From Lentibacillus populi (GTDB lineage: Bacteria > Bacillota > Bacilli > Bacillales > Amphibacillaceae), in NCBI GenBank assembly GCA_014642895.1, contig BMJD01000018.1, forward strand, positions 1 to 64,000: a DNA stretch of 64,000 nucleotides. The letters are read 5' to 3'. The notes under the pieces were generated by a model, which was not told the origin of the DNA, ran no database searches, and saw nothing but the letters and a program-made list of their open reading frames with translations. Shown in pieces: positions 8,681 through 17,098 of this stretch. Positions within the stretch are counted from its first letter, which is position 1; each line of letters starts with the position of its first letter. The translations under genes were made by a program, and so were the position numbers.

Positions 8681-9525
8681 AAAAAAAGTGAACTATCTTA
8701 TTGATTCTAAAACTAATTAGTTTCTGAATAAATTTCTTTCTAATTGTTGAAATCAAGGGGAATGTCGCCAAATAGCGTTCAAAACGTTCGATATCAAAAT
8801 GCTTTAGTTTATCGGTAAACTCCATACACTCCATATTGTAATGTATTGATAAATAATGAAGCACTTAACGCGCTTTAATTCTAGGACTTTCCTTATTATT
8901 GATGCCAATTTTTACTCTTGTTTCTTTGTAGAATTTATTCATCTTACTTTCAATTTTCACCTAGACAATTGCCAGCCTAACGAAGCTCCATTATCATATA
9001 AAGGGCCAAAAATAGGTTTATCGTCTATATATAATACTTGCCAATTATGGGCATGACGATCCTGATTACCAATTAGAATATCAAATAAATTCATAAACAC
9101 AAAGTCTTTTTTAAAAAAATGAAAAAGTGAAAATTCCTTAAATAATGAAAAAACTTATACATTAATTGTTCATTCTTTAAATTAGAATTCTGTAGATCAT
9201 CAAATTCATCTTCAAACTCGGCACTTAACAAGGATGATGCTGTTTCCCCATACTCCGCACCCCACTGATAACGAAAATGTTTCATAAGACAGCCTCTCCG
9301 ACCATCCCGATAAGCAATTTCTGCGTCAACAACTTTAATTTCAAGTATTTTGGCGATTTCGGCAGCTATTACTTCGTTGACATCTTCCCAATTGGTTCTC
9401 TTACCATCAAAATGTCTGGGAAACTTTATAATATAAGGTACTTGATCAGGGGATAAAAGCTCAAGCTTCTCTAATGTACTATTCTCTCCATACCCGGTAA
9501 AGATCCATTCAGAGACATCCTTCAT
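8681..9525 (-). pseudogene. Broken HipA-like serine/threonine kinase gene
   Basis: The start ATG at 9525 has AAGGGGAG upstream and gives MKDVSEWIFTGYGENSTLEK, then a lysine-containing stretch VPYIIKFP typical of HipA/CtkA-like kinases. The frame breaks near 9110 (…LKKTLCL). In a shifted frame the catalytic parts continue: DILIGNQDRHAHNWQVL (HipA-type N-x-DRHxxN loop) and YDNGASLGW (metal-binding DNG). A stop near 8965, another frameshift and a further stop near 8867 follow before the C-terminus ends at 8681. At least two frameshifts and one or more internal stops mean no full-length kinase can be made. The gene lies directly upstream of the HIRAN gene. Confidence 0.75.
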
Positions 9526-9584
9526 TCGTGTTCTCCCCTTCAATAATCCTTTTAGTAAACCCTCATTTAAATAGTCGTACTTAT

Positions 9585-9612
9585 AGTATAGTCTAAATTA
9601 TTAGACTGTCGA
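9585..9612 (-). promoter_or_regulatory. Promoter with palindromic operator in the spacer
   Basis: On the minus strand TCGACA (-35, 9612-9607) and TATACT (-10, 9590-9585) are 16 bp apart, upstream of the kinase/HIRAN pair. The spacer (9591-9606) is exactly a palindrome, GTCTAA-ATTA-TTAGAC, which is a typical place for an autorepressor to bind. Confidence 0.5.
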
Positions 9613-9676
9613 AATATCATTGATTGCCTTTCCTCTTTTCCGCCGTTAAACAATTAAATAGAGGATTCCTCATACC

Positions 9677-10233
9677 CTAAACATCCAACCCGACACGTTT
9701 CCGAAACTCTTCATCCCGCAGTTTAACACGGACCTGCTTACCCCAGCTTTTCACCGCTTTAACGGTTGTGTTTTCCTGGATCGCAATGTCACGTACTACC
9801 ATGTCGTCATGATATAAAACCGCACCCACTTCCATTAATTTTCTGTCAACTCTGATTTCAAGTTCTGCCATACATAGGGGTCTTCCAACATTAAATCCGG
9901 AAAACTCACTAAAGGGTAGGATGTTTCCTTGTGACGGAAATGATTGCCATCGTCTATTTGTGTCTTTTGTTCCTTGATAGCATGCTTTGTGTTAGCATTG
10001 TCCCTTGTCTGTTTTCGAAACAGGTCAATCAAACGATTACGGATCATAAAATTGAAGTATGTAGCCATTGGACCTTTATCCGGTTGATACTTCTCATAGG
10101 CATGCCACATTGCGCAAAGACCTTCCTGAAAATATTCATTGTGTGGATTATGAATGTTCAATGTATGAATCTGGTCATGAATTCTACGCTCATTTTGTCT
10201 AAAAATCTTCTCAAACGTGATATTAGTATCCAT
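9677..10233 (-). pseudogene. Broken sigma-70-family RNA polymerase sigma factor gene
   Basis: The ATG at 10233 has AGAAAGAGGAAG upstream. The first frame (to 9835) reads like sigma region 2: EYFQEGLCAMWHAYEKY, MATYFNFMIRNRLIDLFRKQTR. It ends SELTEN-stop-WKWVRFYI, where a CAA to TAA change would explain the stop. A frameshift around 9805 then moves the reading to the frame of 9871-9677, which holds a region-4-like helix-turn-helix, VRDIAIQENTTVKAVKSWGK. So one nonsense mutation and one frameshift separate the two halves. An alternative is that the halves are made separately, as in the SigO/RsoA pair of B. subtilis, but the internal ATG at 9871 lacks a good ribosome binding site. Confidence 0.65.
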
Positions 10234-10501
10234 TGCTTCCTCTTTCTAAAGGGCTAGCACTTTTACATTAATATCATGGTCACTACTATAATCGTTGGCT
10301 TGGATAGTTTGGTGGCATGTTAAGGGATAATATTTCAAAAAATTCATCACCACCAAATTCCATTGCGAATTCGATTGTTATAACGAAGAATCATTCATAA
10401 AAGCTAATTAGAGCTCTACCGTCCGTTAAGTGATCCAAACAGCATTCAAACAAACCTTATGTTACACTATTCTCTAGTTCTATTAAACGGAGATGTTTGC
10501 A

Positions 10502-11398
10502 ATGGGGTTTTTTCTTGAGGTTATTTTGCCAATTATGGCTGTTTTTGCGTCAGGTTTTATTTTGCAGCGGATTCGAGTGCTTGATGTAAAATCGGTATCC
10601 GCAGTATCTTTATACATTCTGTCACCTGCGTTGGTGTTTATCACCTTATATGATGCTAAATTTGATAGCGGATTTTTAGTTGTACTTGTTTATATGTTTA
10701 TCCTATTTTATGTTATGGTCGTGTTCAATAAAATACTGTCGAAGGTTTTCAAATGGAAAACTAGTACGGAAAGTGCGTCGATTCTAGCAACCGGTTTTAT
10801 GAATTCGGGGAACTACGGATTACCTGTTGTATTATTCAGTGTAGGAAATGCTGCAGTACCATATGCTATTTTCATCATGGTTATCCAAGCATTACAGAAT
10901 AATTTCTTCGGTATCTATTATGCATCCAGAAGCACTAGCGGAATGAAGCGGGCGCTCGCAAACGTGATGAAAATGCCAACGACATATGCAGCAATTCTAG
11001 CATTTCTATTTCACTATGGTTCAATTGGGGTACCGGAAGCAATTCATTCCACTCTATCAATGGTTGGAGATGCCGCTATACCAGTCATGATGATAATGTT
11101 AGGCATGCAGCTTGGTTCGATAACAGGGTTAAAGCTAAACTGGCAGGTTGTGGCATCTGCCGTTACGTTAAAAATGATCATTGCACCCGTTATTGCAGCT
11201 TTATTTGTTTGGCTGGTGGATGTCGATCCCATTATCGCGTCGGTATTAATTATAATTTCAGCAATGCCAACTGCTGCCACAACAACCATGTACGCGATTG
11301 AGTTCGATACGGAGCCGGAATTGGTATCGAGTATAACGTTGATTTCCACATTGGTTAGTATTGTCACATTAAGTATTTTATTGAATATTGTTGTGTGA
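10502..11398 (+). CDS. AEC-family permease (auxin efflux carrier/malate permease type)
   Basis: A 298-residue integral membrane protein with about ten hydrophobic segments, the usual size for the AEC family. Typical features are GFFLEVILPIMAVFASGF at the N-terminus, the central NSGNYGLPV segment and the C-terminal PTAATTTMYAIEF. Members export or import small organic anions such as malate; the substrate here is unknown. The ATG at 10502 is preferred over that at 10493 because CGGAG lies at a workable distance only from the second. It stands alone between a broken sigma gene on the other strand and an intergenic gap. Confidence 0.85.
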   Translation: MGFFLEVILPIMAVFASGFILQRIRVLDVKSVSAVSLYILSPALVFITLYDAKFDSGFLVVLVYMFILFYVMVVFNKILSKVFKWKTSTESASILATGFMNSGNYGLPVVLFSVGNAAVPYAIFIMVIQALQNNFFGIYYASRSTSGMKRALANVMKMPTTYAAILAFLFHYGSIGVPEAIHSTLSMVGDAAIPVMMIMLGMQLGSITGLKLNWQVVASAVTLKMIIAPVIAALFVWLVDVDPIIASVLIIISAMPTAATTTMYAIEFDTEPELVSSITLISTLVSIVTLSILLNIVV

Positions 11399-12103
11399 GT
11401 GGCACTAAACTATTTCGTTTCAGGAACTTGGATGATTCTAAATTGTCAGGGTTCCTGGTATGATTTTCCCACATTTCAAGACAGTTTTGAGCGATAATCA
11501 TCCGGGTTTTGATGGATCATGACGGATTTTCCAATTATATATTTACTTTTAAACAAATTGGTAAGAAAAGACAATCTAGCATATCCCTTATTGGAAAAAA
11601 GGGCCGGAAAGTCTCCAGGAGCCGAGCAAAGGTTGTTTTTCAGGAATCTAATGTCCGCCAGCCTGTTTAAAAGGCTCAGTTCATCCCAAACGCTACAATC
11701 ATCTTTTTCGTGTAATTAAAAGACCATTGAACCATGATCCCCATGCGAAGGTTTATATTTAGGAAATCCAACCTCTACCGCACCTCCGTCCTACCCGGAA
11801 TATTAGTAAATATAACATACCCTAGTAAATTGAAAACCAAGTTACTTATCCTAATCTCAGCATATGCTCTCTCTATTTCGTTTCTTACTGGATAAAGGAT
11901 AATAGACATATGGATATAATTTTTATGCCAGGAAGGATTTTTTGCTATTACCCAGGAAATATATCAAAAAGGAAATCCCCACGAAAAAACGTCTTTGATT
12001 AGAACCGTAAGCGGAGGCATATAAGACAGTTGAATAACATAGTCTTCCTCGGATTATTAACGAACATTTTCGAGTAAATACATTGTATAATTCGGATTTG
12101 CTA
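11399..12103. other. Long gap with no supported gene
   Basis: About 700 bp between the AEC permease gene and the promoter of the M20 operon. Short open frames on both strands (for instance 11519-11719 on + and 11923-12153 on minus) have neither ribosome binding sites nor recognisable products. A + strand stretch near 11660-11750 reads HPKRYNHLFRVIKRPLNHD in one frame and might be a gene scrap. Confidence 0.4.
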
Positions 12104-12132
12104 TTGACGCTTTTCCACGTGAATGCTAATAT
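12104..12132 (+). promoter_or_regulatory. Sigma-A-type promoter of the M20/DUF3100 operon
   Basis: TTGACG at 12104-12109 and TAATAT at 12127-12132 with a 17-bp spacer. The TTG start of the M20 gene lies 50 nt downstream. Confidence 0.6.
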
Positions 12133-12181
12133 AAAACCGTAATTCATCGACAAATTGTGACATTACTTGGAGGTCTTATCA

Positions 12182-13441
12182 TTGCATTTTAAAAACCAAT
12201 ATGAATCTATTAAAGAAATTGCCCAGGATATTTATCATCATCCTGAGCTGGGATATAAAGAAAACCAAACGAAACAAAAGGTTATCGATTACTTAAAAGA
12301 TGTAAACCCGAACATTCAACTTGAGGAATTTAGTTTAACCGGCCTGAAAACGAGTTTAGGCGATAAGACGAAAGAATTGAATATTGCCTTTATCGCCGAA
12401 TTGGATGCGGTTTATGCTCCAAGCCATATGTACGCAGACAAAAACACGGGTGCAGCACATAACTGCGGGCACTATACCCAAACTGCGATTGCCCTGGCAT
12501 TGTATCATTATCTCTTCACATCGGGCGCCTACAAACATTGGGACTACAAAATAAGCTTCATCTTTATTCCAGCAGAGGAATATTTGGACTTAACTTATCG
12601 TGATACACTGATCCAAAAGGGCAAAATTACCCATTATGGCGGCAAACCAGAAGCGATGAAACTTGGGGTCTTTGACGACATTGATTTAGGCATCTGTGTG
12701 CATGCAATTGGTGGTGAATTTTCCGAACGAACAATTGAAATTAATTGTGACCTGGCTGGATTCCTGTATAAAAAATATACATTTAAAGGGAAAGCGACCC
12801 ATGCAGGATTTGATCCTTTTCCTGCCAAAAATGCCTATAGCATGTCCACCCTATTTAATACCGCCGTTGGCTTAAGCAGACAGCAGCTTGCGGAAGCAGA
12901 ACATGTTCGGATCAATCCGATTGTAATGGATTCCGATATGTCCACCAATGTGATTCCAAACCGAATCACAGTAGGTACGGATTTACGAACAAGGACAGTA
13001 GATTACCTAAAAGAGGCAGCCATCAAACTAGACGATGCAGCAAAAGGAAGCGCGCTGGCGTTACAGGGTGACGTCGAATGCCATACACAAATGGGATATT
13101 TGCCATTTGTACAAGATAGATATCTATCTACATTTGTTATGGAATCATTTAAAGAAAGCGATGAGATTGCTGTTATCTTGAATAATAACTTCATTAGTGC
13201 AGCAGGTGATATTGGTGATCTTTCCTTTATGATGCCGTGTATTCAAATCGGCTATAGCGGTTTTACGGGAACAATTCACGGTGATGACTTTATTGATGTT
13301 GATCCGGAATTTATCTATGAAATTTTCCCAAGATTCCTATCTCAAACACTTGAGAAAATGAACGGAGCTATCGACACGTCGAAACTTTACAGAAGAACAT
13401 ATGACGAATATCTTACATTAATTAACTCCATTGTTGACTAA
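12182..13441 (+). CDS. M20-family amidohydrolase/peptidase
   Basis: A 419-residue zinc-dependent cytoplasmic hydrolase of the M20D amidohydrolase type (AbgB-like). Likely metal ligands are visible: the Asp of AELDAVYA, the H-N-C-G-H cluster, the EE of IPAEEYLDL, the His of ICVHAIGG and a C-terminal His in GTIHGDDF. A dimerisation-lid motif, KGKATHAGFDPFPAKNA, is present. The start is taken as TTG at 12182, because GGAGG sits eight bases upstream; a longer reading from TTG at 12167 would include that GGAGG in the coding region. It heads an operon with two membrane proteins, so it probably cleaves an amide that they import. The substrate is not known. Confidence 0.85.
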   Translation: MHFKNQYESIKEIAQDIYHHPELGYKENQTKQKVIDYLKDVNPNIQLEEFSLTGLKTSLGDKTKELNIAFIAELDAVYAPSHMYADKNTGAAHNCGHYTQTAIALALYHYLFTSGAYKHWDYKISFIFIPAEEYLDLTYRDTLIQKGKITHYGGKPEAMKLGVFDDIDLGICVHAIGGEFSERTIEINCDLAGFLYKKYTFKGKATHAGFDPFPAKNAYSMSTLFNTAVGLSRQQLAEAEHVRINPIVMDSDMSTNVIPNRITVGTDLRTRTVDYLKEAAIKLDDAAKGSALALQGDVECHTQMGYLPFVQDRYLSTFVMESFKESDEIAVILNNNFISAAGDIGDLSFMMPCIQIGYSGFTGTIHGDDFIDVDPEFIYEIFPRFLSQTLEKMNGAIDTSKLYRRTYDEYLTLINSIVD

Positions 13442-13465
13442 AAAACTTTAGGAATGAGGTTGACC

Positions 13466-14254
13466 ATGAACAAAAATTTTACTTATTTAATTATCTTTGT
13501 ACTAGCTATTATTACGATATCGGAGATGATTGGGTTTCAAAGCATTCCAGCGGGGCCGTTTACGATCGGTCTGCTCCCGTTGGTTTTCGCAATTGTCATC
13601 ACCATGGTACTTGGATTCAAACTATTCCGAAAAGGTTTCTGGAAAAAGGTGTATAGCGAGAGGAATATTAATTTTGCCGGAAAATATCTGATTTTTATTA
13701 TGCTTCCTCTAATGGCAAGATACGGAGCAGATGTCGCCCCGCAAATTCGGGATATTTTACAAGTTGGCTGGGTTTTCCTGATCCAGGAATTAGGTAATCT
13801 TGGAACAGTCATTGTTGGTTTACCTATTGCAATTATGCTTGGGTTAAGACGGGAAGCTATCGGAGCTACATTAGGAATTGGACGTGAAGGGGAACTAGCG
13901 TATATTTCCGAAAAATATACACTCGAATCTAAAGAAGGAAGAGGTGTTCTTTCCATCTATATTATCGGAACATTATTCGGTGCCATCTTTTTCAGTATAT
14001 TCGCACCAATATTACTGGATTTAGGATTTCGGGTAGAAGCTTTAGCGATGGGGTCCGGAGTTGGCTCAGGAAGTATGATGAGCGCAGCCTCCGCTACATT
14101 GGTTGCCCGCATGCCGGAAATGGAAAGCACAATTTTGGCATACGCATCCGCAAGCCAGTTACTTACCAGTTTTATCGGAACATTTACAATGGTATTTTTA
14201 GCAGCACCTCTGCAGCAATTCATGTATAAGAAATTAGTTAAGGGTGACAAATAA
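13466..14254 (+). CDS. DUF3100-family membrane protein, putative transporter subunit
   Basis: A 262-residue protein with about seven hydrophobic segments, which I recognise as the DUF3100 family of uncharacterised membrane proteins. Conserved-looking parts are IQELGNLGTVIVGLPIAI, GREGELAYISEKYTLES and the glycine/serine-rich AMGSGVGSGSMMSAASATL, which resembles the substrate loops of carboxylate transporters. The start at 13466 has GAGG five bases upstream; the ATG at 13454 is too close to any purine tract. It follows the M20 gene by 24 nt and its stop overlaps the start of the next gene (TAATG). A role in uptake of the M20 substrate is inference. Confidence 0.7.
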   Translation: MNKNFTYLIIFVLAIITISEMIGFQSIPAGPFTIGLLPLVFAIVITMVLGFKLFRKGFWKKVYSERNINFAGKYLIFIMLPLMARYGADVAPQIRDILQVGWVFLIQELGNLGTVIVGLPIAIMLGLRREAIGATLGIGREGELAYISEKYTLESKEGRGVLSIYIIGTLFGAIFFSIFAPILLDLGFRVEALAMGSGVGSGSMMSAASATLVARMPEMESTILAYASASQLLTSFIGTFTMVFLAAPLQQFMYKKLVKGDK

Positions 14255-14739
14255 TGAATTCCAAACGAAGAAAATATCTTAAATATGCACTTATTCTCCT
14301 TCTGAGTGTAGGATTAATATTGTTTACACAAGAAATTAAGTTTTTAAAAGATGCGCATTCCACACCAGTTACGTGGATGACCGTAGTCGGACTTGGAGTA
14401 TTGTGGCTCTTTTCATTTATCGGTATAATCATCTCGGATTTGATGCAGCGCTCTTCCGTTAAAATCATTCGGGATTTTCCAATATTGGGATGGGTGTCGA
14501 TCACTTCTCTCGTTCTGTGCTTAATCTCTGACTTTTTTGTTCGGGCTATTCAGGCAGTTGATTTCCTTTCCATCACAACGCCAATCCTGACATTTGCCGG
14601 AATATCTGTCGCAAACCGTCTAGTAGATTTGCGAAAGACATCCTGGAAAGTAGCAATTGTAGCAGCGTTTGTATTTACTGGAACCTATGTTGGCAGTGCA
14701 GTACTCGCTCAGTTGGGATTGTATTTGGCCGAGAAGTAG
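14254..14739 (+). CDS. Four-helix membrane protein, partner of the DUF3100 protein
   Basis: A 161-residue protein with four strongly hydrophobic stretches (about 9-25, 37-60, 77-100 and 132-155) and a basic N-terminus. I do not know a named family. Its start codon overlaps the stop of the DUF3100 gene by one base (TAATG), which points to translational coupling and a two-subunit membrane complex, comparable in plan to other small/large carrier pairs. Last gene of the operon; no clear terminator follows. Confidence 0.65.
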   Translation: MNSKRRKYLKYALILLLSVGLILFTQEIKFLKDAHSTPVTWMTVVGLGVLWLFSFIGIIISDLMQRSSVKIIRDFPILGWVSITSLVLCLISDFFVRAIQAVDFLSITTPILTFAGISVANRLVDLRKTSWKVAIVAAFVFTGTYVGSAVLAQLGLYLAEK

Positions 14740-14889
14740 AGTTATATTCGCACCAGGCACCCGAACTATTCAGAATTGTTATGGGTGCACTGGAGGGTAA
14801 AAATGGAACTCGAGCAAAAGCTGTGAAATCTACTTGCGAAATCGCACCCTTCTCCCTTCATGAGGAAGAAATTTTTAATGAAAAAATAA

Positions 14890-15857
14890 TTACATGAAGA
14901 AAATCTTCCCCGGATTCAAAATCCCCTGTGGGTCATACATTCGTTTTGTATTTTTCATCATCTCAAGAGCAGCCCCGTGTTCAGCTTCTTGGAATTTTAT
15001 TTTCCCAAGTCCAACCCCGTGTTCACCAGTGCATGTTCCACCAACCTCGATTGCACGAATCGCAAGTGCTTCATTTGTATATTCTGCCTTTTCTCGTTGC
15101 CCCTTTGCTTTCGGATCAAATAAAACGAGTGTATGAAAGTTTCCATCTCCAACATGCCCCCAGATTCCACCTTTTAAACCACTTTCATCAATAAGTTGGC
15201 GTGCATATGCAACAAGTTCAGGTAAACGTGAAATTGGTACACAAACATCAGAACCCGTTTCATCAAGCCCATTTATGTGTTGATAGGCAAAAGATAATTC
15301 GTGCCTTGCCTTCCAGATCTCCTTTTGCTTTGTCGGATCACTGGCTACCTCCCAATTTTCGCAACCTAGATCATTCATTAATACAGCTGTAAGTTTTACT
15401 TCTTCTTCGATCGCAGCCCTTGCACCAGCAAACTCAAGAAACAACGAATGCTTATCCGGAAAATCATAACCGTTTTGTCGATTTACTTCGGCAATGCTTG
15501 TTGCATCAATTAATTCCATTCGCATTACCTGAATACCACCAAGTAAAATGTTTTGTGCCGCTACCGCACAAAGCTCAGGTGTGTCAAACGTACATCGGGC
15601 CATCATTGTATATTCAGGGATCCCGTGCAATCGCATTGTTATTTCAGTTATGATCCCAAGCGTTCCTTCAGATCCAGCGAATAATCCCGTTAAATGATAC
15701 CCCGACGATGACTTCTTAGCACGTGTTCCCGTGTGAATCACTGTACCATCCGCTAAAACAACTTCTAAATCCAGCAATTGATCCCGCATTGAGCCATAAC
15801 GGACAGCTGTTGTTCCACTGGCATTTGTAGCGACCATTCCGCCAATAGAAGCATCTT
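14890..15857 (-). pseudogene. 5'-truncated FAD-linked glycolate oxidase/D-lactate dehydrogenase gene (glcD-like)
   Basis: The frame encodes the C-terminal 320 or so residues of a GlcD-type FAD-binding oxidase: DASIGGMVATNASGT, the GSEGTLGIITEITMRL flavin segment, GHVGDGNFH, and the C-terminal GTCTGEHGVGLGKIKF and DPQGILNPGKIFF. Family members have about 130 more residues in front, including the first half of the FAD-binding domain. Homology begins abruptly at DASIGG; the preceding codons (MRWQLFLQ) are antisense sequence of the neighbouring aldA fragment. No ribosome binding site precedes them. The enzyme cannot be functional. Confidence 0.85.
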
Positions 15858-16843
15858 GCAAGAAAAGTTGCCACCGCACTTATTTCCGGCTGCACAATCG
15901 TATTGAAGCCAAGCCAAAAAACACCAAACACCGCCATGGCATTCACTAAAATTATCGATAGCATGAAAGACATCCCTAAAGGAGTCTACAACGTAGTAAC
16001 CGGTACGGGGTCAGAAGCCGGAAATGCATTGGCAAAACATGAGAAAGTTGCTATGGTGACGATGACGGGAAGTATCCCGGCCGGTACGAAAGTGATGGAA
16101 GCAGCGGCCCAGAATATTACAAAAGGGTAAATCTCGAACTCGGCGGCAAAGCACCAGCAATTGTAACCAAAAATGCTGATTTGGATCTGGCTGTCGAAAA
16201 TATCGTTACATCACGACTCGCTAATAATGGACAGGCCTGCACAAATGCAGAACGTGTCTATGTCCATGAAGATATTGCAGATACATTTGTCGATAAGTTG
16301 AAGGAAAGCTTTGAAAGCAAAACCATTGATAATCCGCGGGAAAATAGAAACGCTGACGTCGGCCCGCTGATCAGCCATGACCGCCTGAAAACCGTAGAAG
16401 ATATGGTGAACAAAGCAAAAGAAAATGGTGCAAAGGTTGTTGCCGGTGGAGAACCGGCAGATCTGGAAAAAGGCTACTTTTACAAGCCAACAGTTCTGAC
16501 CAACGTGGATCATGATTCAACTATTATGCAAGAGGAAATTTTCGGCCCGGTTATTCCGATTGCAACGTTCAAAACATTGGATGAAGCTATTGACAAAGGT
16601 AACGACACGGTTTACGGTCTGTCTTCCTCCGTCTATACCGATGATATGAACGAAGCGATGCGTGTTGTCAATGAACTTAAATTTGGTGAGACCTACGTTA
16701 ACCGTGAAAACTTCGAAGCCGTACAGGGCTATCACGCTGGCATACGCAAATCAGGTCTTGGAGGAACAGATGGCAAACACGGGTTGGAAGACTTTCTCGT
16801 CACCCAAGTCGTCTACATGCAATACAACAATAATAAACAGTAA
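15858..16843 (+). pseudogene. 5'-truncated and frameshifted lactaldehyde/glycolaldehyde dehydrogenase gene (aldA-like)
   Basis: Reading from 15858 gives ARKVATALISGCTIVLKPSQ, which aligns with the Rossmann region of AldA after loss of roughly the first 155 residues. The frame runs to NITKG-stop at about 16129; two surplus bases in AAAAGGG shift it, and the correct frame resumes as VNLELGGKAPAIV, then NNGQACTNAERVYV (catalytic Cys), EEIFGPV and the AldA-like end YVNRENFEAVQGYHAG...LVTQVVYMQ. The gene is thus broken twice. It abuts the glcD fragment in head-to-head orientation. Confidence 0.85.
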
Positions 16844-16857
16844 CAAGAAAAACAGGC

Positions 16858-16904
16858 GCCAGGTACTGAGGTCTAAATCGACCTAGTGCCTGGCATATTT
16901 TATC
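16858..16904 (+). terminator. Hairpin downstream of the aldA fragment
   Basis: GCCAGGTACTGAGGTC (16858-16873) pairs imperfectly with GACCTAGTGCCTGGC (16880-16894), followed by ATATTTTATC. It has terminator shape. The GTGCCTGGC element also resembles the CACCAGGCACC sequence near 14750 on the other side of the truncated gene pair. Confidence 0.5.
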
Positions 16905-17098
16905 ATTTAAGCGTTTTGAAAGACAGTGAGATCGATATGTGTTTTTTATGCTTATGGTCAAGGTTCCTGTACATGTATCAGATTCAGCATTGGCTGTACA
17001 GCCTAGCTAACCCTTGTATATTGTTTAAGATATTAGATCTTTTATAAGTTTTAATCGAAAGAATCCCCCTTGTAACATACAAGGGAGAGTATATCATT

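Noticed and set aside
11519-11719. 66-codon open frame on the + strand
   Set aside because: No ribosome binding site, odd composition, no homology recognised.
11923-12153. 76-codon open frame on the minus strand
   Set aside because: It lies across the promoter of the M20 operon and has no start signal.
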